A stretch of 64,000 nucleotides of DNA from CAVIQK01 sp963644945 (GTDB taxonomy: Bacteria > Bacillota > Clostridia > Christensenellales > DTU072), in contig CAVIQK010000004.1 in NCBI GenBank assembly GCA_963644945.1, positions 53,201-117,200 on the forward strand, written 5' to 3'. A model generated the notes under the pieces. That model saw only the letters and a list, made by a program, of their open reading frames with translations. It ran no database searches and had not been told where the DNA came from. Shown here one piece after another: positions 31,830 through 40,410 of the stretch. Position 1 is the first letter of the stretch; each line of letters begins with the position of its first letter. The position numbers and the translations under genes are program-made.

Positions 31830-32699
31830 TTACGATTGTTTAACAATACTTTTTGCAGTTGTTTGATCGACTACGACGAAAGCGATATTGCCGTTTTTGA
31901 GATCTTTTACGGCTTCTGCCGCACTACTATGACCTACGAAAGTAAGGTTTTCAAATCCGGCAAATCCGAATGCATCGTTGCCTTCTACATAGTATTGCGA
32001 AGTCGTTCCTCTTTGACCGCTACACTTGGCGTTCTCACCGGTCAAACTCTTCAATTTTGCCTCGACGAGTGCTGCATCATAAGTTCCGTTAGACTTGCAA
32101 TCGTCAAAAGTGGTATCGGTATCTTTTACGATAATCGATTGAGTTGCGTTGTAGTAAACATCACAGAAGTCAACGACTGCTTGTCTTTCGGGAGTGATAG
32201 AAAGACCGGCGATAGCGATGTCATAAATGTCTTGTTGAGTAAGAGCAGTGACAACCGCATCAAAATCCATATTGACAACGACCAAAGTTTTCCCAAGATA
32301 ATTGGCAAGAAGTTGCGCAATCTCCATATCGATACCTGCAATCTTAGTGCCGTTGGTGTACTCGAACGGAGCGAAGTCAAGGTTGGTTGCGACTACAAAT
32401 TCATCGTCGCTTCCGGATGCCGTTGTCTTGATATTCGCATTACCGAAAGAACTAAGTTCATCGGCGGTAGCATCACCGTATTTTGTAAAAATTGCTTCAA
32501 CTTCGGTCTTTTTATCTTTGAAAAATTGGTTGACCGAATTGAGAAGTTCAGTGTCCCCTTTCTTGACTGCGAAAGCATATTCCTCGCTAGAAAGATTGAC
32601 ATCGATAAGTTTAATTTGTGCTTCATTACAACCGGCAAGAGCGACGACGCCCACGACCGACAATGCAATGACCAAAACAAAAGCAAATATTTTTTTCAT
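31830..32699 (-). CDS. Amino-acid-binding lipoprotein with apparently circularly permuted family 3 fold
   Basis: A 289-residue lipoprotein; lipobox ALAGC. The ATG at 32699 is chosen because GGAGGATATAAAA precedes it. After the lipobox comes IKLIDVNLSSEEYAFAVKKG and a helix ending FTKYG, which in ordinary family 3 binding proteins is the C-terminal end. The normal N-terminal block (VVATNLDFAPFEY, GIDMEIAQLLANYLGK, ITPERQAVVDFCD) follows from about residue 110, and the protein stops at FVVVDQTTAKSIVK, exactly where the normal protein would continue into the displaced segment. The order is therefore permuted, but all elements of the fold are present. Confidence 0.85.
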   Translation of the reverse strand: MKKIFAFVLVIALSVVGVVALAGCNEAQIKLIDVNLSSEEYAFAVKKGDTELLNSVNQFFKDKKTEVEAIFTKYGDATADELSSFGNANIKTTASGSDDEFVVATNLDFAPFEYTNGTKIAGIDMEIAQLLANYLGKTLVVVNMDFDAVVTALTQQDIYDIAIAGLSITPERQAVVDFCDVYYNATQSIIVKDTDTTFDDCKSNGTYDAALVEAKLKSLTGENAKCSGQRGTTSQYYVEGNDAFGFAGFENLTFVGHSSAAEAVKDLKNGNIAFVVVDQTTAKSIVKQS

Positions 32700-32727
32700 T
32701 TTTATATCCTCCAAAAAATGTACTCAT

Positions 32728-32756
32728 ATTATGAAACCCGATGAATAATAATACAA
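32728..32756 (-). promoter_or_regulatory. Promoter of the amino-acid ABC operon
   Basis: Minus strand: TTGTAT (32756-32751), 17-nt spacer, CATAAT (32733-32728), 29 nt before the ATG at 32699. Confidence 0.6.
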
Positions 32757-32780
32757 CAAAAAATTATAAAATTTTATTTT

Positions 32781-32858
32781 TATGCAAAAATAACAATATT
32801 ATGCAATATTTATACAAAATAAATGAATAAAAATTAAAATATACACTATATTATGCAT
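32781..32858. promoter_or_regulatory. Cluster of TATGCA elements upstream of the amino-acid ABC operon
   Basis: TATGCA at 32781, TATGCAATATTT starting at 32800 and TATGCAT at 32852-32858. The middle one is nearly identical to TATGCAATATTTT at 34970 near fucI. They lie upstream of the operon -35 box, where an activator or repressor could bind. Confidence 0.4.
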
Positions 32859-32951
32859 TTTTGAGATAATAACCACTTTCTAAATAAAGAGTTATATAGA
32901 GAAATATACAATAGTAATAATCCCGCAATAAGTTTATAAATTGTGATTTAG

Positions 32952-32983
32952 AAAAAAAAGGCGATGCGCCTAAACGCACCGCC
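32952..32983 (-). terminator. fucI terminator
   Basis: Minus strand: GGCGGTGCG, loop TTTAGG, CGCATCGCC, followed by TTTTTTTT. A 9-bp GC-rich stem. Confidence 0.92.
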
Positions 32984-33008
32984 CGACATTATTTAAGCAC
33001 TCGCTAGT

Positions 33009-34808
33009 TTATCTAACCGTTCTAAAAAGCGGTCCCAATGCTTGGCATGCTCTGAAGTCTTGACCTTCTTTGTCCATACCGAAAGCATTCCAGCAAGCAG
33101 GACGGAAGATCTTTTCTTCATCGACATTGTGCATGCATACGGGGATTCTCAAAATACTACAAAGAGTAATGAGATCGGCACCGATATGACCATAAGATAT
33201 AGCGCCGTGATTTGCACCCCAGTTGTTCATCACGTCATAAGCCGACTTGAAGGCACCCTTTCCGGTGACGATAGGAGTGAACCAAGTGCAAGGCCAAGTG
33301 TAGTCTGTACGTTTCCAAAGGGTATCCGAAACCTTTTCGGGAAGATTTACGGTATAACCTTCACATATTTGCATGACAGGGCCAAGTCCCTTCACGATGT
33401 TTAGACGCATCATAGTTGCAGGCATTTCGGCTCTTGTTTCGAATCTTGACGAATATCCGCCCCCTCTAAAATAACCGAGATCGGCAAAACACCATTCGGT
33501 TGCGTTCATGAGAGCATCTTGATCGGCTTCGGTCATTTCCCAGAAAGGTTTGACGACGGCGTTGCCGTCTTTATCTTTGACAGCACCCGAAAAATCAAGA
33601 CAAGAAGCACCCGAATTGATGAGATGCAAGAATCCGCCCGCCTCTTTTGCATGACCTTCGAGATCGTATCCGGTTGCACGTTTTACGGAGTCTGCACTCC
33701 AATAAGTTCTTACATCCGAGAACATTTGCGATCTACCTGTCAAGAGTTTACCAAAAAGCATACTCGTTGCGTTCAAAGTGTCATTTTCGGTTGCAAGCAC
33801 ATAAGGTTCTCTTGCGCCGTTCCAGTCAAAAGACGTATTGAGGAGAGCCTCCGGATAATCGCAGTTAGGATAGAAGTCCGTCCATTGACGTTGACCTTGA
33901 AAACCACCGACAATCGCATTGTGGCCGACCATTTCTTCTTCGCATCCTTTGGGGAGTTTCTTGTTGCCGTTCATGAGGTCTTTTATGATGCACATCATCT
34001 TTACGACGAACTCCAATTGATCCTCTTTCTTCTTATCGGATGCTTGCAAAGATTCGGGGTTTTTGTCCCAACCGATCTTGCATTTTTCTTTGGTCCAAGC
34101 AAGGGCTTTCTTATATTCTTTCTTGTCATAAATGCCGTTTTCCATTCGTCTTATGATTTCAACTTCATCGACGCTTTCGACTCTCATTCCGAGATATTCT
34201 TCGAAGAAATCGACATTGACGATAGAACCGGCAATACCCATACAAATAGAACCGATTTGAAGGTAAGATCTACCTCTCATTGTGGCTGCGGCGATAGCGG
34301 CTCTACCAAAACGAAGCAGTTTTTCCTTGACATCTTCGGGAATTCTTGTGTCATCGGCATCGCAAACGTCTTTGCCGTAAATACCAAAAGCAGGGAGTCC
34401 TTTTTGTGCGTGAGCGGCAAGGACAGCGGCAAGATAAACTGCCCCCGGTCTTTCGGTTCCGTTAAATCCCCACACACCCTTAATGGTGAGAGGATTCATA
34501 TCCATCGTTTCACTTCCGTAGCACCAGCAAGGAGTTACGGTCAACGTAATATCTACGCCTTCCTTCTTAAACTTCGCTTCACAAGCGGCAGCCTCTGCGA
34601 CTCTACCGATAGTAGTGTCGGCGATGACGACTTTGACATGTTCGCCGTTTGAATAGAAAAGGTTGTTTTCAAAGAGTTCTTTTGCAGATTTTGCCATATT
34701 CATGGTCTGATCTTCAAGGCTTTCTCTAACTTTTAGCGCCCCACGACGACCGTCGATAGTGGGCCTTATTCCGATTACGGGATAATCACCGATAATTCTT
34801 TTTTCCAT
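33009..34808 (-). CDS. fucI: L-fucose isomerase
   Basis: A 599-residue cytoplasmic aldose-ketose isomerase converting L-fucose to L-fuculose. It matches the E. coli enzyme over its full length: GIRPTIDGRRGALKVRESLE, TVTPCWCYGSETMDM, WGFNGTERPGAVYLAA, GFQGQRQWTDFYPN, VATENDTLN (metal Glu), SDVRTYWS (metal Asp), YGHIGADLITL (metal His) and IPVCMHN. The ATG at 34808 is set by GGAGGT upstream; the frame is open 26 codons earlier but without a ribosome site. Monocistronic; no fucK/fucA neighbours in the window, so the rest of the pathway lies elsewhere. It implies use of host or plant fucosyl glycans. Confidence 0.96.
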   Translation of the reverse strand: MEKRIIGDYPVIGIRPTIDGRRGALKVRESLEDQTMNMAKSAKELFENNLFYSNGEHVKVVIADTTIGRVAEAAACEAKFKKEGVDITLTVTPCWCYGSETMDMNPLTIKGVWGFNGTERPGAVYLAAVLAAHAQKGLPAFGIYGKDVCDADDTRIPEDVKEKLLRFGRAAIAAATMRGRSYLQIGSICMGIAGSIVNVDFFEEYLGMRVESVDEVEIIRRMENGIYDKKEYKKALAWTKEKCKIGWDKNPESLQASDKKKEDQLEFVVKMMCIIKDLMNGNKKLPKGCEEEMVGHNAIVGGFQGQRQWTDFYPNCDYPEALLNTSFDWNGAREPYVLATENDTLNATSMLFGKLLTGRSQMFSDVRTYWSADSVKRATGYDLEGHAKEAGGFLHLINSGASCLDFSGAVKDKDGNAVVKPFWEMTEADQDALMNATEWCFADLGYFRGGGYSSRFETRAEMPATMMRLNIVKGLGPVMQICEGYTVNLPEKVSDTLWKRTDYTWPCTWFTPIVTGKGAFKSAYDVMNNWGANHGAISYGHIGADLITLCSILRIPVCMHNVDEEKIFRPACWNAFGMDKEGQDFRACQALGPLFRTVR

Positions 34809-34833
34809 ATTGACCTCCAAAAATTTTGTGCGC

Positions 34834-34847
34834 CGAAAACAATTTCG
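34834..34847 (-). promoter_or_regulatory. Inverted repeat just downstream of the fucI start point
   Basis: CGAAA-ACAA-TTTCG (34834-34847). It lies a few bases after the expected +1, where a repressor operator or a leader hairpin would act. Confidence 0.4.
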
Positions 34848-34857
34848 ACCAAAATTC

Positions 34858-34886
34858 ATTATACTAAAACTTTTATCAAAATACAA
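34858..34886 (-). promoter_or_regulatory. fucI promoter
   Basis: Minus strand: TTGTAT (34886-34881), 17-nt spacer, TATAAT (34863-34858). Confidence 0.75.
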
Positions 34887-34950
34887 TAGTAATACCCAAA
34901 AATTTCAAGAAAAAACGCCAAAAAATTAAGACAAATTTTATACCGTATAT

Positions 34951-34996
34951 TTGCATAAACATTCATTTCTATGCAATATTTTATAAATTTATGCAC
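34951..34996. promoter_or_regulatory. Second cluster of TATGCA elements
   Basis: TTGCATA (34951-34957), TATGCAATATTTT (34970-34982) and TATGCA (34990-34995). It lies between fucI and the peptide-uptake operon and is the counterpart of the cluster at 32781-32858. Confidence 0.4.
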
Positions 34997-35126
34997 TCAA
35001 ATTTTCTTTATATAAAATTTGTTTATAAAAAATAAATTGTATGACAAAAATTGATATAAAACCGACTTAAAATATTCCCGAATTTATATTTAAAAGTTTT
35101 TGTTGATTTAGGGGAAAGTTAAAATA

Positions 35127-35164
35127 CGCATTTCGGCACTGCAAAAATATTCAGCCGAAAAGCG
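35127..35164 (+). promoter_or_regulatory. Leader hairpin next to the ribosome site of the peptide-uptake operon
   Basis: CGC-A-TTTCGGC (35127-35137) pairs with GCCGAAA-A-GCG (35154-35164) with one A-A mismatch and a 16-nt loop. It abuts the GAGGGG ribosome site at 35164-35169, so folding may affect translation of the first gene. Confidence 0.4.
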
Positions 35165-35173
35165 AGGGGTATG

Positions 35174-36322
35174 ATGGTTAAAAGGGTATTGGTATCCGTA
35201 ATTTTAATTGCAGTTTTTTGCTGCGTATTGGTTGCATGTAGCACCGAAGAGGCAGACCTTGACGGCAAAGTCAAAGTCACTTTTGAATTAGAAGGTGCGA
35301 CATACAAAAACAGCGATCGTCCGGTCTCTATTTATCTTGACCTTGGCGACTCGTCCTCTGTTCTTATCACCGACATTTTTGACACCAAAGAAGGCTACGC
35401 ACTCGAAAAAAACGGTTATGAAGTAACCGGTTGGTACCGCACCAAAAATCAAGACGGCACCTATTCCGACCAATGGAATTTTTCTACCGACACCGTAGAT
35501 AAAGACGGCGTCACTCTTTATGCCGATTGGCAACCGCAAATCAAATATTCATACGCAATCTACTACAAAACCGCATCGAGCGAAACGATGATCGGCACCC
35601 CTTATTACGTGAAACAAGGCGCCAAGTTCAACGATACCCTAAAACATGCATCCAAAAAAGGTCCCAAGAATCACACTTTCTTGAAATTCGTAAAAGAAGA
35701 CGGCACCGATTGGGACACATCGTTTACTCATCCGGGCGGAGATACCGACCTAGAAATCAAAGTTTATGCCGAATATATCGAAGGCGATTGGGCTCTCGTA
35801 TCCAGTTTATCCGAACTCAAAAAATCCAAAACCAACAACATTTATTTGATGGAAGACATCGATTTTGAAGGCGGAGAATTTAATTTTGGCAACTACACCA
35901 AGCACTTCAACGGCAACGGCCATACCCTCAAAAACTTCTCCGTATCTTACGATCCGTCAAGAGCCGGACTTGTCGAAGACAAAGAAGACAACAGCAAAAA
36001 GAGTTTGTATATTAGCCTATTCGGCAACATGAGCGGAGCGACCGTCGAAAATGTGGTTGTCGAGAATATGACAATCTCGGTCAACACCACATACAAAGGC
36101 ACCTACAAAATATATGTTGCCCCGATCAGCACTTATATGACTGAATCTACCGTAAGAAACGTCACCGTCAAGGATTTTGAACTCATTACCGTAAAAACTC
36201 CTTGGGATGCGAATGCTACGGACAAAGCAGAATATTATATAGTCAACACCGACACCTTATATGGCGAGAAAGATACCGCCTCGGTAGTCGAAAACAGCAC
36301 CGTCACCAATAAGACGGTATAA
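35174..36322 (+). CDS. Surface lipoprotein with Listeria-Bacteroides-type repeat-like domain
   Basis: A 382-residue lipoprotein that probably opens the peptide-uptake operon. The start at 35174 is preferred over 35171 because GAGGGG ends at 35169. The signal peptide ends in lipobox LVAC. A segment near residues 30-125 has the InlB B-repeat/Flg_new pattern: VKVTFELEGATY, then GYEVTGWYRTKNQDG and VTLYADWQP. The second half (about 200-380) has repeated hydrophobic-Asn strands (HFNGNGHTLKNFSV, GATVENVVVENMTI, STVRNVTVKDFEL) that resemble right-handed beta-helix rungs. It may be a surface adhesin or substrate-binding accessory. No enzyme motif is seen. Confidence 0.75.
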   Translation: MVKRVLVSVILIAVFCCVLVACSTEEADLDGKVKVTFELEGATYKNSDRPVSIYLDLGDSSSVLITDIFDTKEGYALEKNGYEVTGWYRTKNQDGTYSDQWNFSTDTVDKDGVTLYADWQPQIKYSYAIYYKTASSETMIGTPYYVKQGAKFNDTLKHASKKGPKNHTFLKFVKEDGTDWDTSFTHPGGDTDLEIKVYAEYIEGDWALVSSLSELKKSKTNNIYLMEDIDFEGGEFNFGNYTKHFNGNGHTLKNFSVSYDPSRAGLVEDKEDNSKKSLYISLFGNMSGATVENVVVENMTISVNTTYKGTYKIYVAPISTYMTESTVRNVTVKDFELITVKTPWDANATDKAEYYIVNTDTLYGEKDTASVVENSTVTNKTV

Positions 36323-36351
36323 AAAAGAATATCAAAAACGGAGGTCGCCAA

Positions 36352-38994
36352 ATGACGAAATCAATGAAGAAGGACATTAAATTTATTGCACTCGTGATAG
36401 TAATGTTGACGGTTTTTGTGTGCGCAATCGCTCTTGCAGGTTGTGACTCCGACAAAAAGACCTACAACAACGATACGGACGCACTTGTCTTTTCCACGCT
36501 CGAACTAGACAAGGTTTTCAACCCGTTCTATTCGACGTCGGCAACAGATAGCAACGTAGTCGGTCTTACCCAAATAAGCATGATCGGCAACGATAAAAAC
36601 GGCAATTACACCTACGGAGACGACGAATCTGTAGTCACCAAAGACTTACAAATCGTCACTTCCGGAACAAAAGACGTTGACCAAAAGACCGAATACTATT
36701 TTGTTCTCAAAAACAACGTAAGATATTCCAACGGTTCTTATCTCACAATGAAAGACGTTCTTTTCAATCTTTACGTTTATCTTGATCCGTCCTACACAGG
36801 TTCGGCCACAATGTACTCGACCGACATCGTCGGACTCAAAGAATATCGTACCCAAGCCTCGACCGAGCAAGAACAAGACTCTTTCAAAAAGAGATTCGAA
36901 CTCGAAGCCGAAAGCAGAGTATCCAACCTTATCTATGCTTGCGAAACCATTCTCGAACAACACAAAGACGATGCACTCTGCAAAACTCCCGAACAATTGA
37001 GAGGACTCCTCGAAGCCTACGATCTCGGTTCCGATGAAGCCAACGCCAACCTCATTGCCGACTACGACAAGACCTTGGTACTATTCAAAGAAGAACTCGA
37101 ATCTGACTATTCCAACTCCCTCAATGCCTATCAAGACATGATCTTCTATGACAAAAACGGCGAAGAAGTCAAAGACGTCAAATTTACCACCGACGTCGAA
37201 GTCTTCCTTTACAACGAAGGCTACATTTCATGGAACAAGAAAGAGAAAAAACTCGAATCTACTCTCACAACCGACGACAATGTCGGATCCTTGAAGAACT
37301 GGACCAAAGAGCAAGCAATCAACACCGTTTACAACGGCAAAATTCCTACCGATATCGTCGAAGTATTGTCATACTGGGTGACGGCTTCCAACCTCAACGA
37401 ATATCTCACCAACCTCTCTATGGAAAACTATTTCAAAATCAACGGTTACGAAACCAAATCGATCAAAGGAATCGAGTTTGCCAATAGAGAAACCTCCGTT
37501 GAAGTCAACGGTGTAACTTACGGTGTTCCCACTTATGCCGACGACTCCAAAAACCAAGTCGTTTCCGGCAACGAAGTTTTGAAAATAACCATAAACGACG
37601 TTGATCCTAAGGCAATATGGAACTTCTCGTTTGCAGTCGCCCCCATGTACTATTATTCGGATGCCGAGCATATCAATGCATTTGACTATGTCGAAAATTT
37701 CGGTGTCGAATACGGCTCACAATCTTTCCAAACCAATGTAATCAAATCATCCGCAAAAATAGGTGTCCCCGTAGGAGCAGGCCCCTACGCAGCATCCAAA
37801 TCGTCGGGCGGTCTTGACAACGTAGGAAGCGGAGACTTCTACGACAAAGGTATGATTTATTACGAAGCCAATCCTTACTACGTAATGGGTGTTCCGAAAA
37901 TCAAAAAAGTCCAATATAAAGTCGTAGGATCTTCCAATATCTTGAATGCTCTTTATACAGGCGAAATAGATTTTGCAGAACCCAACGCAAAACCCGAAAC
38001 CATAAGCGAACTTAAAACACACAAAGAAGACGGTATCGAAAACAAATCTATCCAAACATCCGGTTACGGCTATATCGGAATCAATGCAGGCAAAGTCCCC
38101 GATGTCAAAATTCGTCAGGTCATAATGCATGCCATCAACACCCAAGAATGTGTTGACTACTACAAGACCGAAGCCACCGCAATTTACCGTTCAATGTCCT
38201 ATTCAAGTTGGGCATATCCTACCGGATGCACCTCATATTACCCCTACATCGGAGGTAAAGTTCCTACCGATCTTACGGTTGTCAACCCCGATTATAAAGC
38301 ATTTGTAGAAGAAAAAGGCTACACAGCAGGTCAAACATTGTCTACTGCCGACCAAAAAGAATTCTTAGTAGGACTCATCGAAGAAGCCGGTTATAGAGAA
38401 AATGCTCAAGGTGTCTATCAAAAAGGTAGCAACGTCCTCAAATACACCTTCACCATCGCAGGCGAAGAGAAGGACCACCCCGCATATTCCGCACTAAAAC
38501 ACGCATCCGAAATCCTCAACAAAATAGGATTCTCCATCAACGTTACCACCGATGCCCAAGCCCTCAAAAAGTTATCGACAGGTGACCTTACCGTATGGGC
38601 AGCCGCATGGAGTTCGACAATCGATCCCGATATGTACCAAGTCTATCACAAAGATTCCACCGCATCGAGCGTACTCAACTGGGGTTATAAACAAATCAAA
38701 GCCAACGTCGGCGGAAAATACGATTACGAAAACAGCATCATCGAAGAGCTTTCCGAACTCATCGATCAAGGCAGACAAACAACCAACACCGAAGAACGTA
38801 AAACCATTTACTCTGCAGCCCTTGACCTTGTAATGCAACTGGCAATCGAACTTCCTACATACCAAAGAGACGATTTATATGCATACAATGTAAGCAAAAT
38901 CGATGCAAGCACCTTGACTCCCGACAGCGAACTTTCTCCTTACAAAGGACTTACAAGTGACTTGCACCTCATTTCTTTGAACGTAGAAAAATAA
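36352..38994 (+). CDS. oppA: Oligopeptide-binding lipoprotein (family 5), oversized
   Basis: An 880-residue family 5 solute-binding lipoprotein, lipobox ALAGC near residue 30. Family 5 blocks: DALVFSTLELDKVFNPFY, a Y-F-VLKNNVRYSNGSYLTMKDVLFNLYVYLDP strand-helix unit, GVPVGAGPYAA, NALYTGEIDFAEPNA, RQVIMHAINTQECVDYY and the C-terminal AAWSSTIDPDMYQVYHKDS. Ordinary OppA proteins have about 500-600 residues; the extra length lies mainly between residues about 140 and 420. GGAGG precedes the ATG. It captures peptides outside the membrane for OppBCDF encoded next. Confidence 0.88.
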   Translation: MTKSMKKDIKFIALVIVMLTVFVCAIALAGCDSDKKTYNNDTDALVFSTLELDKVFNPFYSTSATDSNVVGLTQISMIGNDKNGNYTYGDDESVVTKDLQIVTSGTKDVDQKTEYYFVLKNNVRYSNGSYLTMKDVLFNLYVYLDPSYTGSATMYSTDIVGLKEYRTQASTEQEQDSFKKRFELEAESRVSNLIYACETILEQHKDDALCKTPEQLRGLLEAYDLGSDEANANLIADYDKTLVLFKEELESDYSNSLNAYQDMIFYDKNGEEVKDVKFTTDVEVFLYNEGYISWNKKEKKLESTLTTDDNVGSLKNWTKEQAINTVYNGKIPTDIVEVLSYWVTASNLNEYLTNLSMENYFKINGYETKSIKGIEFANRETSVEVNGVTYGVPTYADDSKNQVVSGNEVLKITINDVDPKAIWNFSFAVAPMYYYSDAEHINAFDYVENFGVEYGSQSFQTNVIKSSAKIGVPVGAGPYAASKSSGGLDNVGSGDFYDKGMIYYEANPYYVMGVPKIKKVQYKVVGSSNILNALYTGEIDFAEPNAKPETISELKTHKEDGIENKSIQTSGYGYIGINAGKVPDVKIRQVIMHAINTQECVDYYKTEATAIYRSMSYSSWAYPTGCTSYYPYIGGKVPTDLTVVNPDYKAFVEEKGYTAGQTLSTADQKEFLVGLIEEAGYRENAQGVYQKGSNVLKYTFTIAGEEKDHPAYSALKHASEILNKIGFSINVTTDAQALKKLSTGDLTVWAAAWSSTIDPDMYQVYHKDSTASSVLNWGYKQIKANVGGKYDYENSIIEELSELIDQGRQTTNTEERKTIYSAALDLVMQLAIELPTYQRDDLYAYNVSKIDASTLTPDSELSPYKGLTSDLHLISLNVEK

Positions 38995-39007
38995 TCAAAA
39001 AAGGAAA

Positions 39008-39039
39008 AGACTTTCGGCAAGTAATCTTACCGAAAGTCT
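39008..39039 (+). promoter_or_regulatory. Strong intercistronic hairpin between the peptide-binding protein and oppB
   Basis: AGACTTTCGG-C-AAG, loop TAAT, CTT-A-CCGAAAGTCT gives 13 base pairs with one C-A mismatch. No T run follows and oppB starts 9 nt later without a ribosome site. Such hairpins after binding-protein genes commonly protect the upstream mRNA from decay and lower downstream expression. Confidence 0.65.
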
Positions 39040-39048
39040 ATAAATAAG

Positions 39049-40401
39049 ATGTTTAAGTATATAATAAAAAGAATATTTATATCTATAATAATCTTACTCG
39101 GCGTGTCGATAATCATCTACACGCTTGTCCGTTTACTCCCGAATGACTACGTAGATATAAAATATGCCTCCCAAATCGCACAAGGCTCTATGACTCAACA
39201 AGATTTGGACGAGTTCAAAAAACTTTACGGATTATACACCCCCGAAGCCGAAGTGTCCATAACCTACGACAGAGCGACCTATACTCGTGACGTCAAAACC
39301 TCCGACCACGACACCTCCGTAGAAGCCGACAACGTTTACACCGACTTTATCGTAGGTACATACAAAAACGGCAACGACAAGTTAGAACTCTCCGCAGACG
39401 GTACGTTTAAAGTCGTCAAAGTAAAATACGAAACGACGGAAAACGGTTCCGAAGAAAGCCAAACAAAAGTAGAAACGGTTGATAAAACGGGTACTTTTTC
39501 GGTAAATAGCCAAAAAGAAAAGATCACCTTTACGGTATCCGGAATAGCCGTAGAAACCGATGCATCATACAGAAAATATACTTTTGGCGAAAATCTCGGC
39601 ACCATCCTCAACGGCTACTTTACATGGGTAGGAAATCTCTGCAAAGGAGATCTCGGCACCTCATTTAAGTACGAAAAACCTGTCGCCCAAGTTATAGGCG
39701 AAAACATGTGGATTTCGTTCGCAATAGCCCTTGTTGCGACCATTTTGCAATTCTTGATTGCAATACCTCTCGGCATCTCGTCGGCAACACACCAATACTC
39801 TATAAGAGACTATGCCGTCACCGTCTTTACGATGATAGGACTCTCTCTACCTACATATTTCTTTGCGGCAATAGTCATCAAAGTCTTTGCCGTTGACCTT
39901 GGTTGGTTGCCCACATCCGGACTTGTAGATTCGGGTACCTATCCCGCCACATTTGCAGGATTTATGGCAAAATTCGGTAGCATCGCAAGACACTTGGTTT
40001 TGCCTATCGCAGTCAGCGTTATTTTGTCGCTAGGCGGTCTTATGAGATACACAAGGACCAACACCCTCGAAGTTCTCAATGCCGACTACATCCGCACCGC
40101 AAGAGCCAAAGGACTTTCCGAGAAAACCGTCATCTACAAACACGCATTTAGAAACACATTGATACCTCTTGCAACCCTTCTTGCAGGTGTTCTTCCGTCC
40201 CTTTTCGGCGGAATGATGATAACCGAGCAAGTCTTTGCAATAGACGGTATCGGCAATCTCGCATACAAAGCCCTAAAAGAAGGCGACATCCCCTTCATTA
40301 TGGGTTACAACATGTTCCTTGCGATATTGACCGTCATCGGCACGCTACTTTCGGACATTATGTATTCGATAGTAGATCCTCGAGTAAAACTAGGAAAATA
40401 G
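39049..40401 (+). CDS. oppB: Oligopeptide ABC transporter permease OppB with extracytoplasmic insert
   Basis: A 450-residue OppB/DppB-type permease. The N-terminal helix and TLVRLLPNDYVD are followed by the KKLYGL block, then about 110 extra residues (about 68-180, rich in Thr, Glu and Lys, lying in the first outer loop) before the usual GDLGTSFKYEKPVAQVI. The C-terminal half has the normal helices and EAA loop (YIRTARAKGLSEKTVIYKHAFRNTL). Usual length is 300-340. No ribosome site; a strong hairpin lies directly upstream. Confidence 0.92.
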   Translation: MFKYIIKRIFISIIILLGVSIIIYTLVRLLPNDYVDIKYASQIAQGSMTQQDLDEFKKLYGLYTPEAEVSITYDRATYTRDVKTSDHDTSVEADNVYTDFIVGTYKNGNDKLELSADGTFKVVKVKYETTENGSEESQTKVETVDKTGTFSVNSQKEKITFTVSGIAVETDASYRKYTFGENLGTILNGYFTWVGNLCKGDLGTSFKYEKPVAQVIGENMWISFAIALVATILQFLIAIPLGISSATHQYSIRDYAVTVFTMIGLSLPTYFFAAIVIKVFAVDLGWLPTSGLVDSGTYPATFAGFMAKFGSIARHLVLPIAVSVILSLGGLMRYTRTNTLEVLNADYIRTARAKGLSEKTVIYKHAFRNTLIPLATLLAGVLPSLFGGMMITEQVFAIDGIGNLAYKALKEGDIPFIMGYNMFLAILTVIGTLLSDIMYSIVDPRVKLGK

Positions 40402-40410
40402 GAGGTAGTT

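Larger units (their letters stand above)
32700..33008. other. AT-rich regulatory region between the amino-acid ABC operon and fucI
   Basis: 309 nt without a gene. It contains the ABC operon promoter (32728-32756, minus), three ATGCA elements at 32782, 32801 and 32853, and the fucI terminator (32952-32983, minus). The rest is A/T-rich without recognisable structure. Confidence 0.6.
34809..35170. other. AT-rich regulatory region between fucI and the peptide-uptake operon
   Basis: 362 nt without a gene. It contains the fucI promoter and a short inverted repeat (34834-34886), three ATGCA/TGCAT elements (34951-34996), and a leader hairpin of the plus-strand operon (35127-35164). A clear plus-strand promoter was not found; TAAAAT at 35120-35125 has no good -35 box. 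Confidence 0.6.

Noticed and set aside
31836..32744. Plus-strand 302-codon frame opposite the amino-acid-binding protein
   Set aside because: The minus-strand protein has a lipobox, ribosome site and family motifs; the plus frame shows none.
33519..34652. Plus-strand 377-codon frame opposite fucI
   Set aside because: Mirror of a highly conserved enzyme; composition is biased to Phe, His and Arg, and no start signal is seen.
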